From Acanthornis magna (taxonomy: Eukaryota; Chordata; Aves; Passeriformes; Acanthizidae), in the NCBI GenBank assembly GCA_036785705.1, contig JAWUZG010000173.1:4387001-4451000 (forward strand): DNA of 64,000 nucleotides, read 5' to 3'. Shown here one piece after another: positions 1 to 12,500 of the stretch. Below the pieces are notes generated by a model. It worked only from the letters and a program-made list of their open reading frames with translations, searched no databases and was not told where the DNA came from. The position numbers and the translations under genes are program-made. Position 1 is the first letter of the stretch, and every line of letters starts with the position of its first letter.

Positions 1-326
1 AGAATATTTATCACCTGTCTGTTGGGTTAGCTGTAGCAGAAGAATGGCTCTATAAAGGGCTTTATCACAAATACTTGCATAGCCCCATTAATTATCTAAA
101 TATCAACAATCTTTAATGTTTTAAAGACCACAAAATCTGGAAGAGGGAAGTCTTACCACTCCATTGAGACCTGAGAAACTGAGGCAATGGGAAAGACATT
201 TCAGAATATACCAGAAAAGCTGAAACTGAACTGAAGTCTCCAAAGTCCTAGAAATGTATCCTAAGTAAGTTACTATTCTTTACTTTCTGACAGTTAGACT
301 TGGGTCTGGATGTAAATTTTTGTAAA
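1..326. other. Unique AT-rich sequence, nothing recognised
   Basis: No convincing coding frame, repeat family or RNA gene is visible. The segment ends where CR1 similarity begins. Confidence 0.6.
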
Positions 327-668
327 ATCATAGAACCATTTGGGATAAAGTCCAATTGTTAATACAGCACTGTCAAACCCACTACTAAACCATGTCTCTT
401 AGTGCCCTACATACGCTTTAAATACTTCCAGAAATGGTGACTCCACCACTTCCCTGGACAGCCTGTTCCAATGACTGGTAATTCTCTTGGTGAAAAAGTT
501 TTCCCTATTATCCAATGTAAACTTCTTCATGTGCAACTTGAGGCTATTTCCTCTCATCCTGTCCCTTGTTCCCGAAGAGCAGAGCCCTGGCTGCCCTCTC
601 CTGTCAGGAGAGCGAGAAGGTCTCCCCTGAGCCTCCTTTTCTCCAGGCTGAGCCCCCCAGCTCCCTCA
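327..668 (-). mobile_element. CR1 LINE 3' fragment, diverged
   Basis: The + strand reads the reverse complement of a CR1 3' end. A decayed octamer block (aaatcatagaacca) starts the match. It is followed by the usual order of CR1 tail blocks: the damage-to-fit phrase around 'cttccctggacagcctgttcc' (439-465 region), the 'ctcttggtgaaaaagttttccc' block, and the 'cctcatcctgtcccttgtt' block. It ends in the 'ctccaggctgagcccccc' block near 640-660. The element is 5'-truncated, as CR1 copies usually are, and keeps only the untranslated tail. The open frame at 471-671 is a by-product of this repeat and not a gene. Divergence looks greater than in the copy at 44.9 kb. Confidence 0.85.
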
Positions 669-1228
669 TAACACAACATTCATTGCCTTTACCAGGATGC
701 AGTGGGGTTTCCAAATTATTCCATTAATAAAGATTTGCTCATGGGTAGCTTCAAGTTTTCCTGATTGACTAGACAACAAAGGCATCAAAAATTTCCTTGG
801 AGACAACTCTACCCGTTCCCACTCTCCATTAACTCTGCCTTCCCCTTCTTTCCCTTCAAGAAAAAGGAAAAAAAAATAGTAAAGGGGAATAGGAAAAAAA
901 AAAAAAAGGCCTTTAATTCCTTTTCCCACTGTGTGACCTTGCAGAGTTGTAGGAGTTAAATGGTGCACAGTTTGGGAACATCCATTGTTCTAATCACAGC
1001 TGCTCCAATACCATATTGTCAGTGAAATGGAAAAGAAATTAGCAGCTCATTTTGTGCGACGTGAACTTTCTCTCTCGCTCTCCTGCTTGATGAGAACACT
1101 CTCTTTGATAAATCAGCCATCATACCTTATTGCCATGCAGAGACTGGAAGTAAAAAAATGTCAACAACATTTTTTCCCTGAGTCTTCTGGAAGCAATCAA
1201 GTTTCACTGCAGCAAAGGTAATGCTTAA
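669..1228. other. Unique sequence with an A-rich patch
   Basis: An A-rich, G-interrupted patch lies at about 858-908. An open frame at 1027-1221 sits just upstream of the hAT-like relic and may be an out-of-frame remnant of its 5' part, but I cannot align it to any family. Short frames elsewhere look accidental. Confidence 0.45.
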
Positions 1229-1670
1229 TTTTCCATCGTCGTTTTTTTGGCATATAGAAAGTTAACAGAGGACATATCTTTTAAAGCTACAGAAATTGAT
1301 TGGACTTGCAACAGACGAGACGTCGGCAATGAATGAGATAAAGAGCGGATTCGGCACATTATTGCAAGAGAGGTTCCCATCGGTGCGTACCATTCACCGA
1401 CTTGTGCACAGACTTCAATTAGCAGTTAAGGATGTGTTGAAATATGTTGCAGGAATTAGTCATTTCAAAGTCTTGGTAGGGAAACTAAATTATATAGTGT
1501 TTGCAGTCAGCCAAAAAGAAAAGAAAAAAAAAAAAAGAAAAGAAAAAAAAAAAAGAAACCACAAGGAAAGAAGAAAGGAAAGAAGAGAAACTCAGCAAGA
1601 AGTAGCTGAATGGGCATATGTGGTATCATTGAAGCGACTAAAGAGCAAGCCAGTAGTCAAGATGTGCTGA
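1229..1670 (+). pseudogene. Broken hAT-type transposase-like gene (ZNF862/C17orf113-like domain)
   Basis: From the TTG at 1296 the frame reads IGLATDETSAM, then a hydrophilic stretch, then IHRLVHRLQLAVKDV at about residues 33-47. In hAT-derived transposases and their domesticated zinc-finger relatives, a G-x-x-T-D-x-A/T-S-A-M box is followed about 20-25 residues later by an H-C-x-x-H-R-L-x-L-A box, so order and spacing fit. The expected Cys is Arg here. Just upstream, a different frame (1229-1305) reads FLAYRKLTEDISFKATEIDW, which resembles the segment that normally precedes the TD box. A frameshift or small deletion near 1293-1300 therefore joins two frames. An A-rich block at 1513-1585 interrupts the rest. 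The catalytic domain is incomplete, there is no dimerisation domain, and no terminal repeats were found. This is a dead fragment. Whether it came from a transposon or from a copy of a domesticated host gene is undecided. Confidence 0.55.
1513..1585 (+). repeat. A-rich low-complexity tract
   Basis: Runs of A are broken by single G, then by AAGGAAAG-type units. The tract interrupts the hAT-like frame and could be a decayed poly-A insertion or local slippage. Confidence 0.85.
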
Positions 1671-2822
1671 GTAGCCTGCATTTCCAAGACAGTAAAGGCT
1701 ATTTTAAGGTCATAGAAATAACTGCCTAAACACTTCACATTTCCAAGAGACACTATAGAGAAAAAACATCATTTTCTCAAATGAAGAGGGTGAAGTTCTT
1801 TTTAGATCCAAGCAAACAGTGTTGGAAATTTACATTCTTTAGAAGGGTTTTCTTTCCATGGAACATGTCTTAATATGCCGTGGCCATTCTGGTCACTCAT
1901 TCTGTCGCATCGTATTTACTCATTAATTAGCTGTACAAGAAAAGAACGTTCTTTAATAAAAAGGAAAATGCTCTAAAAGAGACTGACTATTTCTCTAATC
2001 ATTTTTTCTATTGTTCAGAACAAAAATCAGTTAAAAGTATAGCTTGCATATGTAGATACAGTACACTTAGAGAAAAGTCTTTTTTCTTGAATTATAAAAA
2101 TTTATATGCTAGATTCTTGCACTGAAAAATGTTCTTCAAGTAGAAATGTGGGGGGGGTGAGGTTTTTCGTTTGGTTTTGTTTTGGTTTATTTCCCATGGC
2201 AAAAGGAGAATCAGGGCCAAATCATCAATAGAGCTTGATTTGTTTCTTCTTTATTTAATTCTATTGACTTCTCCACAAAAAAGTTCACCCAAGATACATA
2301 TTCATAGATGCTTGGGACAAAAAACCAAAAGATTTTTCAAAGTCACTAAACCATTGTCTTACCCCAAGGCTGGATCAGCTATATTTGAACTATTGCTGAC
2401 GGTTCTTTGACACAATTGTTCAGAAAAACCTCTGGTACTTGAGTGTCCATGACTTTCCTAGACAATCCATCCAAATCCTTATTTACCCTCATTATTTAAA
2501 CATTCTCTCCAACCCCCCTATTTTTAGCCTGTTCTCTCTCTTACTACAGCTGAAGCCCTCCTGCTTTTTTTCTTACCTCTTAGAAGCAAGAGGAAAAACT
2601 TTTTATTTTCCTTGTTAAAACAACTTCCAACACATTTGGATGACATAAGGTAACAATGAGAGAACAATTATTCCTGAGTTTGTTCTGGTGGTCCAGACTG
2701 AATTAAACCAAAGCATGTTGAAAAGGAATGTAATGGTAATCAGTCATGGAAAGGTAACCACTTCTCAGTGGGATAACTTTATTGTAGAAGTGCTAAAACA
2801 ACCTTTGCAATGTTTTTGAAGA
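1671..2822. other. Unique sequence, with a short G/T-rich patch
   Basis: A G-run followed by TTTGG/TTTTG-rich DNA lies at 2148-2190. The rest is unique AT-rich sequence. A good reverse-strand splice-donor-like string at about 2571-2578 has no plausible acceptor partner. Confidence 0.5.
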
Positions 2823-3393
2823 TCATAGAATCATAGAATGGCCTGGTTTGGAAGGGACTTTAAAAATCACCTGGTTCCAGCCCACTACTATGGGCAGGGA
2901 CACCTTCCACCAGACCAGACTGCTCCAAGCCTCATCCAGCCTCCATTCCAAGGATGGAGTAGTTTCTCTGGGTATTATACACCAGTGCGTCACCACACTC
3001 ACAGGGAAGAATTCCTTCCTCATATACCATCTAATCCTACTTTCTTTCATTTTAAAGCCATTCCCCCTTGTCCTGTCTCTTCAGGCACTTGTAAAAAATC
3101 CCTCTCCATCCTTCTTGTAGGATCCCTTCAAGTCCTGGTAGGCTGCAATTAGGTTCACAAAAAACCCTTCTCTTTCTAGGATGAAAAATCCCAATTCTCT
3201 CAGCCTTTCCTTGTATCAAAAGTTCTCCATCACTTTAATAATTTTGGTGTCTGTCCTCTGGACTGGCTCCAACAGGTCCATGTCCTTTCTGTAAAGGGAC
3301 CCCAGAGCTGGAGGCAGCTCTGGAGGTGGAGTCTCACCAGAGTGGAGTCAAGGCGCAGAACCACCTCTCTCTAATGCTGGCCACACTTCTCAA
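2823..3393 (-). mobile_element. CR1 LINE 3' end, about 570 bp
   Basis: Two tandem copies of the CR1 terminal octamer (tcatagaa at 2823-2830 and 2831-2838) mark the true 3' end of a - strand element. After them, on the + strand, come the canonical blocks in order: 'ggtttggaagggactttaaa', 'tgggcagggacacctt', 'cattcccccttgtcctgtct', 'cctttcctt', 'ggaggtggagtctcaccagag', and 'gctggccacacttct' ending near 3393. It is 5'-truncated before the reverse transcriptase. The open frames at 2823-3152 on either strand are shadows of this repeat. Good preservation of the terminal octamers suggests moderate age. Confidence 0.95.
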
Positions 3394-5767
3394 TTAAAAC
3401 TGCAAGGGTTTACAAGACTTGCAGTTAGGTCATTTATGTCTACGGGAAATTAGGATGGGTTTATGTGTATTACAGTCCATAAAGTATTTGCACAAAGTTT
3501 AGAAAAAGGTATTTTAATCTGTAGGCCAGCTTCCGTCCTCAGACTTGCCAGGGGGAAAAAAGTGAAAAAACACAGAAGGAACTTCACATAAAACTAGTAG
3601 TGTAAGCAAGAAGCGAATCAGACCTTATGCCTCTACATAAAGAAGATTTAAGCTACTTAAGAGATTTACAGCAGACAGTCGCACATCAATGTTATGAAGG
3701 CTTTTTAGCTGCAAATATTAATGAACTCCCTTTGCTAAAACAGACTGACTATTGAACATCTGCAAATGGCAGCATGAAGTTTGAACCCTAGACAGTTCAT
3801 TAAACCAGTTTGACCCAAAGCCAAATTGTTCAATGCCGGCTTACAAAAGGTAAGAGAGACTTTCTGCCAGTTGGAAAACAAATGAATCTCAGCACTGGTT
3901 CTATAAAGATCGACGGTGACTTAAAAATAGCCTGAGGTTAATATTATAAATCTTTCTAAAAGAGATTTGAGTGCATATTCTTCATGCCAGCCTTGGATCA
4001 ATCTCGCAAAGCGATATCCTTTCAAATGACACTGATACAAAATTTCGGATGCTGTAAAAAGTGAGACTTATTAGCTGGCTAGACATCTTTTCCTTTCCCA
4101 CCAACGCAGCAATCACCAGAGCACCTCAGACAAGGCCAGTCGACACCAGCTGGATGCTGCTCACGCTGGAGCTCTGGGTGGCCTGGTGCCTGAATACACT
4201 ATTACGACAAAATAAATAAGTCAAAAGGGTGTATGTGAAGCCAAAGAAATCACTGCAGACAGGAGCTGCCTAGGGCAGTGCGCAGTGGAGATGTGAACAG
4301 AGCAGAGTCTATACCTTCAGGGTTATACTGAGGGTGAACCTAGGGGTAACCTCACCCCAAAAATTATGCTGACCAAAATGGGCTCAGTGTTCTCCAGTCA
4401 CATCGTTTGTTGCTTCTGCTGCTCATCAAAAGGGGCTACAGGGTTATGTCAGCAGAGGAAGAAGCATCATTCAGAGGATGCAGTGGGAAATGGGGTGGTG
4501 TTGACTGCGCAAAAATCTCCCATTATGTCTGGGCTTGCTCCACTGGAAAAATAAGCTACGCCAAGGGAAATCTCAGTCAGGCATTTCTCAAGCTGCATGC
4601 ACAAGGAGGATCACAATTTTCTTTCCAGGTTGCCTTTTTGTCTACCCTCTTTCATCTATGCAGATATTTCTGGAAGTTTGAATTTGTGCCCCAATAACCT
4701 GTTAGTTTATTTCGAGATCATCATGCAAACGCATTTATTTCATCCAATTGTGTGTCTGTTGCAACAAAGTAAATATGCATAGTTCTAACAGCACAAATAT
4801 TGTGGGTGAATGATAAATGCTGCTTATGGTTGGTATGCAAGGAGTTTCGGGTCTGGTATGCCACCCCACATATAATCTTATCTATGGCACAGGAATATAT
4901 CTATTTATAGTGGATAATGCTCTACAGCTAGACCTCTTTATCATAATCTGGAAGCAAGAAATCATTTTCTGGTGCCAGATTTGCTAATCTGAAACAGCAA
5001 TAACTGCTATTCATCAATGGTCTGTTTCCCAGACTTCAGACACATTTGCCAATGGAGGTGGCTGTGCAGCTCCCAGGGCTGTCCACAGGAGATGTCTGTA
5101 GGCATCAGAGAGCTGAAGCAACCCCCTGCATTTCACAGCAGTGGGGAAATTATGCAAATCACAGCAGCATGTCCTGATGCGAGAAGATATTTTGGCTGTG
5201 CTGCAGTAAATGTTGTGACGTTAGCCCCAATGGTGAATGGACATCACTCATTTTCAAGGTATTTTAAGGGTTTTTTTTCTGCATAATTTCCTCGAGCTGA
5301 AAGTGGCAGAAGCTTTGTTAAGCAGTATGCCACATGCCTCTGAGATTTTATGCTAGCATTTGCTTTCACTCACAGCTCCTCTGGGGATTCCCAAGCAGGG
5401 CTGCATGCCTGAAGCTGCTGGGAGCATGGGGAATAATCTCTATCACTGGTAATCTTTTCCATATAGGACAGACTATGCAGCTCTCCTCCACCATTAGAAG
5501 AAATTTCAACAAAGCTCCAGCTTTAGCTTTGTTCAAACCCATTATTCGCTTTCACACAAAAACCCAAAGGGGGTGAACGGATCCCTCGGGAGACTATGCA
5601 AGAGCAGAGGGCAAGAGGCTATGAAGAAGCCCATTATGTGCCATGTTGGTTTGTGAAACTCCTTGGCTTTGACTGATCATGGAACAACTCAGCTCCTTCC
5701 TCATCCTTAACTACTCACACAGGACCAGCCATAGGGTAAACTCCCTGTTTTTTATTTTTTCTCCCAG
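3394..5767. other. Unique sequence, possible conserved block at 3.7-4.1 kb
   Basis: No repeat or clear gene is visible. At 3850 a good donor (AAAG|GTAAGA, + strand) follows a short open frame reading NQFDPKPNCSMPAYK, but the acceptor side is weak. Sequence around 3820-4060 keeps several CpG-containing words. Open frames at 4366-4697 and 5017-5576 have no recognisable domain. Confidence 0.4.
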
Positions 5768-5916
5768 GACTTTTCCCATTTCAGTCAAGTTCTGCAGCAG
5801 TATTATACACATCTCAAGTAAGGTTTCCTCTAGCCATGGTCAGAAAAAAGGCAGAGTTCACAGTTTCACCTCCACACACATATATTCAACGCCTTGTAGT
5901 TTTCTCAAGAGGCCAG
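5768..5916 (+). other. Candidate internal exon (149 nt), coding status unknown
   Basis: A strong acceptor tract (tttttattttttctcccag, ending at 5767) and a consensus donor (CCAG|GTGAGTG at 5917) bracket 149 nt. One frame is open throughout (part of an open frame at 5679-5948), but its Ser/His-rich translation has no recognisable domain and does not look strongly protein-coding. If real, a non-coding RNA exon is as likely as a coding one. Only the splice signals are directly visible. Confidence 0.2.
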
Positions 5917-6689
5917 GTGAGTGTGCTGTCTGCATGGGATTTCAGTGATGAAAATACTAATATAAAGAAATATGATTTTTTTGTGAGATAGGATAGACAG
6001 TCAGTGCTTACTATGGCACAAGCAGAACACATGCTGTACAGGAGCCTGCAAAATGCAGAAGTGTTATTGTATACATGAAAGTAAACTTTAAATGAAACTT
6101 GAGTTGTGGTGTTGTTACTGAAGGTGGAACCTGGTCACTGAATGTATGCAAATGTACGTCCTTGAGACCAGAAAAGATCACTCTTGATCTCTTCTGCTGA
6201 TACTCTTGGTGACTGCAATATTCTGTTAGGTTCCTTTTGTAAAGTTATGAGTAAAATTAGAGCTTATGAAAGCCACAGTCTGGTCAGCTTTGAAAACAAT
6301 GGTGGGTACTTTATTCAGAGGACAGAAGCAGATTAATGGCAAAGTCTTTTCTTCCAGAGTGCCCCAACCAAGGCCTTCAAGTCAGCCCTTAAGTCATAGC
6401 CATGGCCTATTCAGTTCTTGGCTTTTCTCCTGACAGTTTTTTCTCCTGAGACTAAATTGGCACTGAACTTCAGTTCAAACACAGTTTTGGAAACTGCTGT
6501 TTGATGAAAACTACAATAAGATGAACAACAACTTTTTTCCCTCTTTTTTTTGTGCTTTGTTTTTTCATTTGAAGAGATCAGAACAGCAACATGATAGAAA
6601 AAGCTTTACTTATTGTGGTGATAAAGAATTTGAGAGTAGTGGAGATGTTTACCTACTTCAATTATAGCATCCAGAAACGCTTTCTAGCA
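5917..6689. other. Unique sequence, nothing recognised
   Basis: No coding frame, repeat block or structured RNA is apparent. Confidence 0.5.
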
Positions 6690-6800
6690 TTCAGCTCACA
6701 GATTAAGGCACTTAAACATAGATTTTCATAAGGAGGCATCTACAGCTGAAGTGAAGGGAGTCTAAGCTCCCACTATAGTCAATGAAAAAGAAGTCATTAT
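6690..6800. repeat. Possible ancient amniote interspersed repeat
   Basis: The words 'aaggcacttaaacatag', 'attttcataagg' and 'cccactatagtcaatg' resemble an old palindromic repeat found across reptile and bird genomes (core like AGGCACCTAAAT...TTTGAAAATCTG plus CATTGAAGTCAATG). The match is from memory and heavily diverged; the family is not named. Confidence 0.35.
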
Positions 6801-8883
6801 ATTTAATGAAATCTAAAGGTTTATTCACTTGGTCAAATACAGAAATTAATCCCTTTTGGGATATGTTTGAATAAACTGTCATACATCCCCTCTATTTTTA
6901 TAGAGGAAGATTATTCATTCTCTTATAAAATAGGTCTCCAAAGGCAGACCACAGTAATGATTCATTGGTCATGCTGATTTCTTTTCAATAATTGGAAAAC
7001 CCATAAAGTGTCTTGTCCAGTCCTGAGAAGTTTGGGTTTTTTTAAGACACTGGATCTCATGTTAATGAATGGCATGAGAAACACTCTTCATTCCGTATCT
7101 CCAGTCACGCACAGGTGGTCTCTGTATTAGCAGACAGCAGGATTTTTCTTAAATTCGTGTTACATTTTCCATCTGTCAGTGTATTTGCAGTGCTGCAGAC
7201 CACATTGGATCCACTCCTACTCACTGAGGCCTATTTTCCTCAAAGGAAAAGAACATTTCCTTTGTCTGAAACACCTGTTTCATAGCACAGAATCCAGACA
7301 GTGGGAAGGACATTCCAGAGCTGGCCATCTTGTGACACAGGAGTCTGGTATTGGAGTCTCTTATTGGAGTCTAGAACTATAGCAGGTTGGTTATTTCCAG
7401 AAAAAAAAAATTCACTGGAAAATGTATTTCCATATAAGCAACTATCTTTACTAGGAAAGTTCCAATGGATTTTCCACTTCAGGGGAATTTCAATATGAAA
7501 CTGTTAATACCCACAAAGGGAGCCCTATTTTTTTTAGTTCGAAACTGATTTTGAAAATACACTGAAGAGTAAAACTCTCATAATGATTTAATTAGGATTG
7601 GATTTCAGGTCTGGCCCTCTGTTCAGGTTTTAATTTGTGTAATTACTGTAGTTATTGTTATGGTTTCTATGGTGAGATTTTGACTGCTGATTTCAGATGA
7701 ACAAAATTTCAAGACTATGCTTACTAGGCTCACTTCAAAATTCTACAGTTCTTCACTGATTTTAGGACTTCTGTGCTCCTGAGGTGCCTTAATCTTAAGA
7801 GAGAGAGTTCAAGGCCAAATGTCAATCACATTTGTAAAACAATTTACCTGAGCATTTCTCAGAACATACCTGTAAGACACAGTGTTGAAATCATGGTTGG
7901 CACAGGTCTAGAAAACCAGAGAAAATGGATGGGATTTAACTCCTGCTCGTCTCATCTCCACTATTTGCCTCCACCTTCCTTGTTCCTGGCTGTGACTCCA
8001 GGGGCATCTGGACTCCCTTTTGCCTGGAGAGTTTCATGCATCATTTGAAGCACTGGAGTCTAGAAGGATTTTTCATCTTCGGTCCTCCTGCCTGTGTTTG
8101 CAGTCAATAACATAGTAATAGTAGCAATAAGTAATATTTTTACTTGTAAACTAAACTAAACTAAATGGGATATACAGTGCAACCAAATTAGTTTTGGTAG
8201 GTGTTGTGAATGAAATAAATATTCTGATGAAAACAATAACTTTTTTCAGATAGATTAGACCTGGCCAGTATATTAAAAAAAAGTAAAATTTCAATTTACA
8301 GCATGGGAAAAAGCAATAGTTCCAAAATGTAGCTAATTTTAAGCTAAAAAACCATACGCAAAACCAGACGGAATATCCTTTTTCATTTCATCAACCAAAT
8401 ATTTTCACAACATAGAAGAAAAGAGAGTCTAAGACAGAATATCAAAGAAGCAATAAAGAAAGGAATGACTGCAACCAGCTCCATCTTGTAAGAAAACAGA
8501 TCTACCAAATCCCAGAATATTTCAGCACAATAAATGACTTTTTCCTAATATGATTTCTCTCTGTATAAGCAGCAGTATGTTTGAAAATTCCTTTAAAGGG
8601 ATTCCAGGAATTCTGTGTCATCACAGCCTCCACTAAGACATCACATATTTGTACCCGATAAGAGAATACAAATTGGGTACCTAATTGCCATGAGTCTTTA
8701 TGGTCCCATGTCTAAAATGCATTTACTCAACCTGGATCAACTGGTTCTATTTTCAAGATACCCACAGAAATCCTGCATTTAGCTGTGTGTAAAGAAGAAT
8801 TCATTATGAACAAAAAAACCCCAAAGCCCAAATGAGCAACCTTCCCCCAATCAACCGAATCAAGTAACAATGCCACCCCACTC
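6801..8883. other. Unique AT-rich sequence, nothing recognised
   Basis: Open frames at 7179-7498 and 7773-8048 have no domain features. A short AACTA tandem run sits at about 8149-8167. Confidence 0.5.
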
Positions 8884-8889
8884 AAAAAA

Positions 8890-8944
<55 letters not shown>

Positions 8945-8950
8945 AAAGAG
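8884..8950 (+). repeat. Poly-A tract with rare G
   Basis: About 67 bp of A is interrupted by isolated G. It produces a spurious Phe-rich reverse-strand frame. Confidence 0.95.
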
Positions 8951-9101
8951 AAATATTGGAGAGGAAAAAGAGAAAACCACAGTGTGTCATTTTATGTATT
9001 GGAAAAGAAAATAGACTCATGTTGAAGTCTCCCAAAACTTACTTGCCCTGAGCTGACTATAAATAGAGAAGGTTTTTATTTTGCACAACATTTCTTGAGG
9101 C

Positions 9102-9161
9102 TTGTAGGTTGTTTTGTTTATTTGGTTGTTAGGGGTTTTGGGGGGGTGGTTTGTCTGTTTG
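9102..9161 (+). repeat. G/T-rich low-complexity tract
   Basis: GGTTG/TTTG/GGGGTTTTGGGGGGG-type sequence. It has long G runs but lacks a fourth G3 run within normal loop limits, so it is not a full G-quadruplex motif. Confidence 0.8.
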
Positions 9162-9490
9162 TAGAATGAATAACAAATTGAATTACAGCATCTATTTCGG
9201 TTGTAAATATACTGACCCTCCACAAATTTTAACCTGTGGTTTCAGGCAATTTTTGTGCAGATGAGTTCCAGTTCAGGATCCCAAGATGTCACCATTGTAA
9301 TCTGTGTAGGACCCTGGTGCTCCCCATTGTGTCTAGAAACCTTCTGACACAACTGCTCCAGCCATTTAAACCCAGGATAAGTGCTCATACAATGAGGAGA
9401 GAAAGCAAGAAAATCCCATTTTCATTTGAGACAGCAAGAGGAAAAACATCAAACTTCCACAAGGATTGATAATGTTTATCTCTTTAGAAT

Positions 9491-9543
9491 AAAAAAGTAA
9501 AGAAAAAAAAAAAAAAAGAAAAGGAAAAGAAAAGAAAAGAAAG
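9491..9543 (+). repeat. A-rich tract with AAAGA units
   Basis: Poly-A is followed by imperfect AAAAG repeats. Confidence 0.9.
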
Positions 9544-12500
9544 ACTTAACATGTTTGGATGACCATGCAGCAGCAAAACACACAGATTTCAGGAGCTCAG
9601 TGGTCAGCTTTCACAGAATTAGAAGTTTTCTTTTAGGCATCAGAATGCAGCTGCTGGGCTGATGCTGGACTAATTATGTTGGAAAATTAGATTAATTCAC
9701 CACGCTAGGAATTGCCATTAAACAGTCCTAATGATCAGGCAGAAGACGTGGTCTAATGGAAGGAATAAAAACAGGGTGCAAGAAAGATCGTCCACTGCTT
9801 ATGATAATTTTCTCTGCCATATTCATGTGATGGAATTCATGTGCTGTAGGATCAGGAACCAGATGTTTCATACATCTTTCCCAGATGATCCTGTAGAACC
9901 TCTGAAGGTTTTATGCTTTGGTTTCCCACCTCTGAAATGTGACCATTATCCAGAGCTGGCCAAAATCAAACCTAACAAAACTCACAGCTTCAAAGAATAT
10001 GGAACAATTTCAGGGTTAACAAAAATTAGTATAATCAACAATTCCATTTATTTATGGGTTTTTTTTTTCGATATTTAAATTTTTTTAAATGCATGTATAT
10101 ATTTCTGTTCCTTGTTGACTCTGAGGTCTTTGGAAAAACTAAGCCAAATGGAGAAAAGGACTATTTGGAAGGTAACTAATTCCCAACACACTTCATGAAA
10201 GTAGAAGTCTATACAAACACACAGACATATGAAAATTACCTTAGCAAAGATAAAGATGCTGTGTGTGTGCCTAACTAAATGGCAGAATCCACAAAGGAAG
10301 CGTTTTCACCTGAATATTATCCTATGCTAAAGTCATCAGACCATAAGAGGAACCTTTATGGGAAACCAGAATGAATTGGCTTTGCAGGTCATGGAATGAC
10401 TCTCTGGGCAGTGTGGTTTTCGGTGGAGCCATGGATAGTGTGATCCAGGGTGTCCTAACCCAGGGGTAACTCTGACAGGAGGATCGACCTGAGCAGTTTA
10501 ACTGGCATATATTCCAATGACAAGTGAATGCTATGGGAGAGGCTGGAGTTTGAGCACTCACTAGTGTCACTCTATAAAAGGTTTATCCCACTCACCAGTG
10601 CCTAAACAGTAGGCAGCAATGCACAGTGCAATATCCTTTATTTCACTGTCAAAATAATTAATGGGAAAAAAATTAGGTGTGTGTAGAAAAGGCAGTAACT
10701 GTTAGCATAGCTCAGTGAAGTACGAAAAGTCCCAGAGGCTCTAATCCAAACATCAAAGGCTTTGGGGCATCTTTATATTTTCCTCTTGTACTTTTTTTAT
10801 GGGGAGAAGGAGAAAAGAAAGAAAGCATAGAAAGATAAAAAAAAAAGTTAACCCTTTATTCACAACAAAATTCTTGTTTGGGACAAGAGGTAAAAATGAA
10901 AGCTTAATTTATAAAAAAGTTCAAGTAGTTAGATTTGCATCATATACTGATAGATTTTTAATGGAATCTAGGGTAGAGGTTAAATGTTTGTTATCTCACT
11001 GGTCCTTCCACTAAGACACCACTTTATTATAAATGTTTCCCTGCCCTTTGGATAAATTTATTTCAAGTAACTGTTAAAGCTATGTTCAAATTTTAAGAAT
11101 CTACTCTAAGTGGAAAGAAGAGGATGCCTTATTTTGCTGCAGAATCACCTAAATAAGATTTTTTTTAGTGACTTACCTATAATTTTTTCCCCTCTGTTCT
11201 ATGTATACCAAATAAATAATTTATTTAGGCCATTTCCCCCCACATTTTCCTGATATGTGTTCTACCAGAAACCAGTTTTCTATGGTAAGAGTAACTAAAA
11301 GTAAGTCAATTAACTCTAAAATTTTAGGACATTCACCTGTACTAAATGGTGACATACAATGAGGGAGATAATTCAGAGGTATTTCTCCTTCAGTAAAAAC
11401 AAAATATCATCATTATATATGCAGATTTTAGGTCAAAGCCTTAGGTAAATCACTGCAACTCCGTTCAATTCTTGTTTATACTCTCTTTAGATTTCACTGG
11501 TATTTAGAACTGGTGCCATGCATTTTGGTGCAGAACACATGATGCTGTGCAGATTATTTACCCACATTAATACATGATGGTTACAGTGCTCATGAGACAT
11601 GATTATGCCAGTCACTTCCTATTCTTACTGATTAAAATATTGCTGCAACACCGTCATTTATTCAGCAGGACTAAAAATCCATAGCTGCTGACTGAAATAC
11701 GCCTTCTGTCTATAGCTAAAACAGCCTCAGCTGGTTTTCAGTGAGGCGATAGCATGCGCAAGGCTCAGCTCCAACTTCTGTAGTGTTTCCACCAGTGCAG
11801 CCTCAAAGGACAGCATTCCGGTAACCTGGCTTTCCTTAAGGTGCCAGTCCTCAGGGCTGCCAGCCAGGATCCCTGAACATCAGGCACAAGATTTTCTGTG
11901 GACACATTGGCAGCTGAAAGGCAGAGCTCACATTTTCTCCTGGTGAACGCCTTAGGCTCAGCAGTCAGAGCCAGGCTGGGAGTCCTTTAGGCACAAGAGT
12001 GAACACCAGCATTCCCACTGATTTCAGAGACACTGCTGTCACCAGACCTTACTCCTCTTAGCAAAGTTGTGCTCTTGGCTCCAGCAGAATCAAGTTAAAG
12101 CTGGTTAACCTCTGGCTTTCTCAGCTTTCCCCTCTTTAGATGCAAATAATCTTTTTATTGGTCTTTTTGAAGTGCTGTGTGACTGAAAACATTTCTGCAA
12201 GAAAGGCATATGATCCCTAGAAAAAGGTATTGTATATGCATGTCTGTGTATACAGCATTATTTATAAATGTTTTAGCAAGTGGGTAACTTGCTTTGGGCT
12301 TTTTCTGAATAGAAGTTTCTATATAAATGCAAATTATTTATTTCTAGTAGTAATATTTGTTTTTCAGGCAAGTTTATTTTCCCTTTGTTTCCTGGCTCTG
12401 AAAACCCAACAGATTCCACTTCACCTGCATTTAATTCAAAGTTTGTTTCACTTATACCCACAATCTCTTTGTTCTATAGAAGAAATTGCTTTCAATTACA

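Noticed and set aside
2823..3152. Overlapping frames of 75-104 codons
   Set aside because: They lie in the untranslated tail of a CR1 element on the antisense and sense strands.
8727..9035. Phe-rich reverse-strand frame
   Set aside because: Translation of the poly-A tract at 8884-8950.
10573..10580. TATAAAAG promoter
   Set aside because: Isolated TATA word with no CCAAT, GC box, CpG enrichment or following exon.
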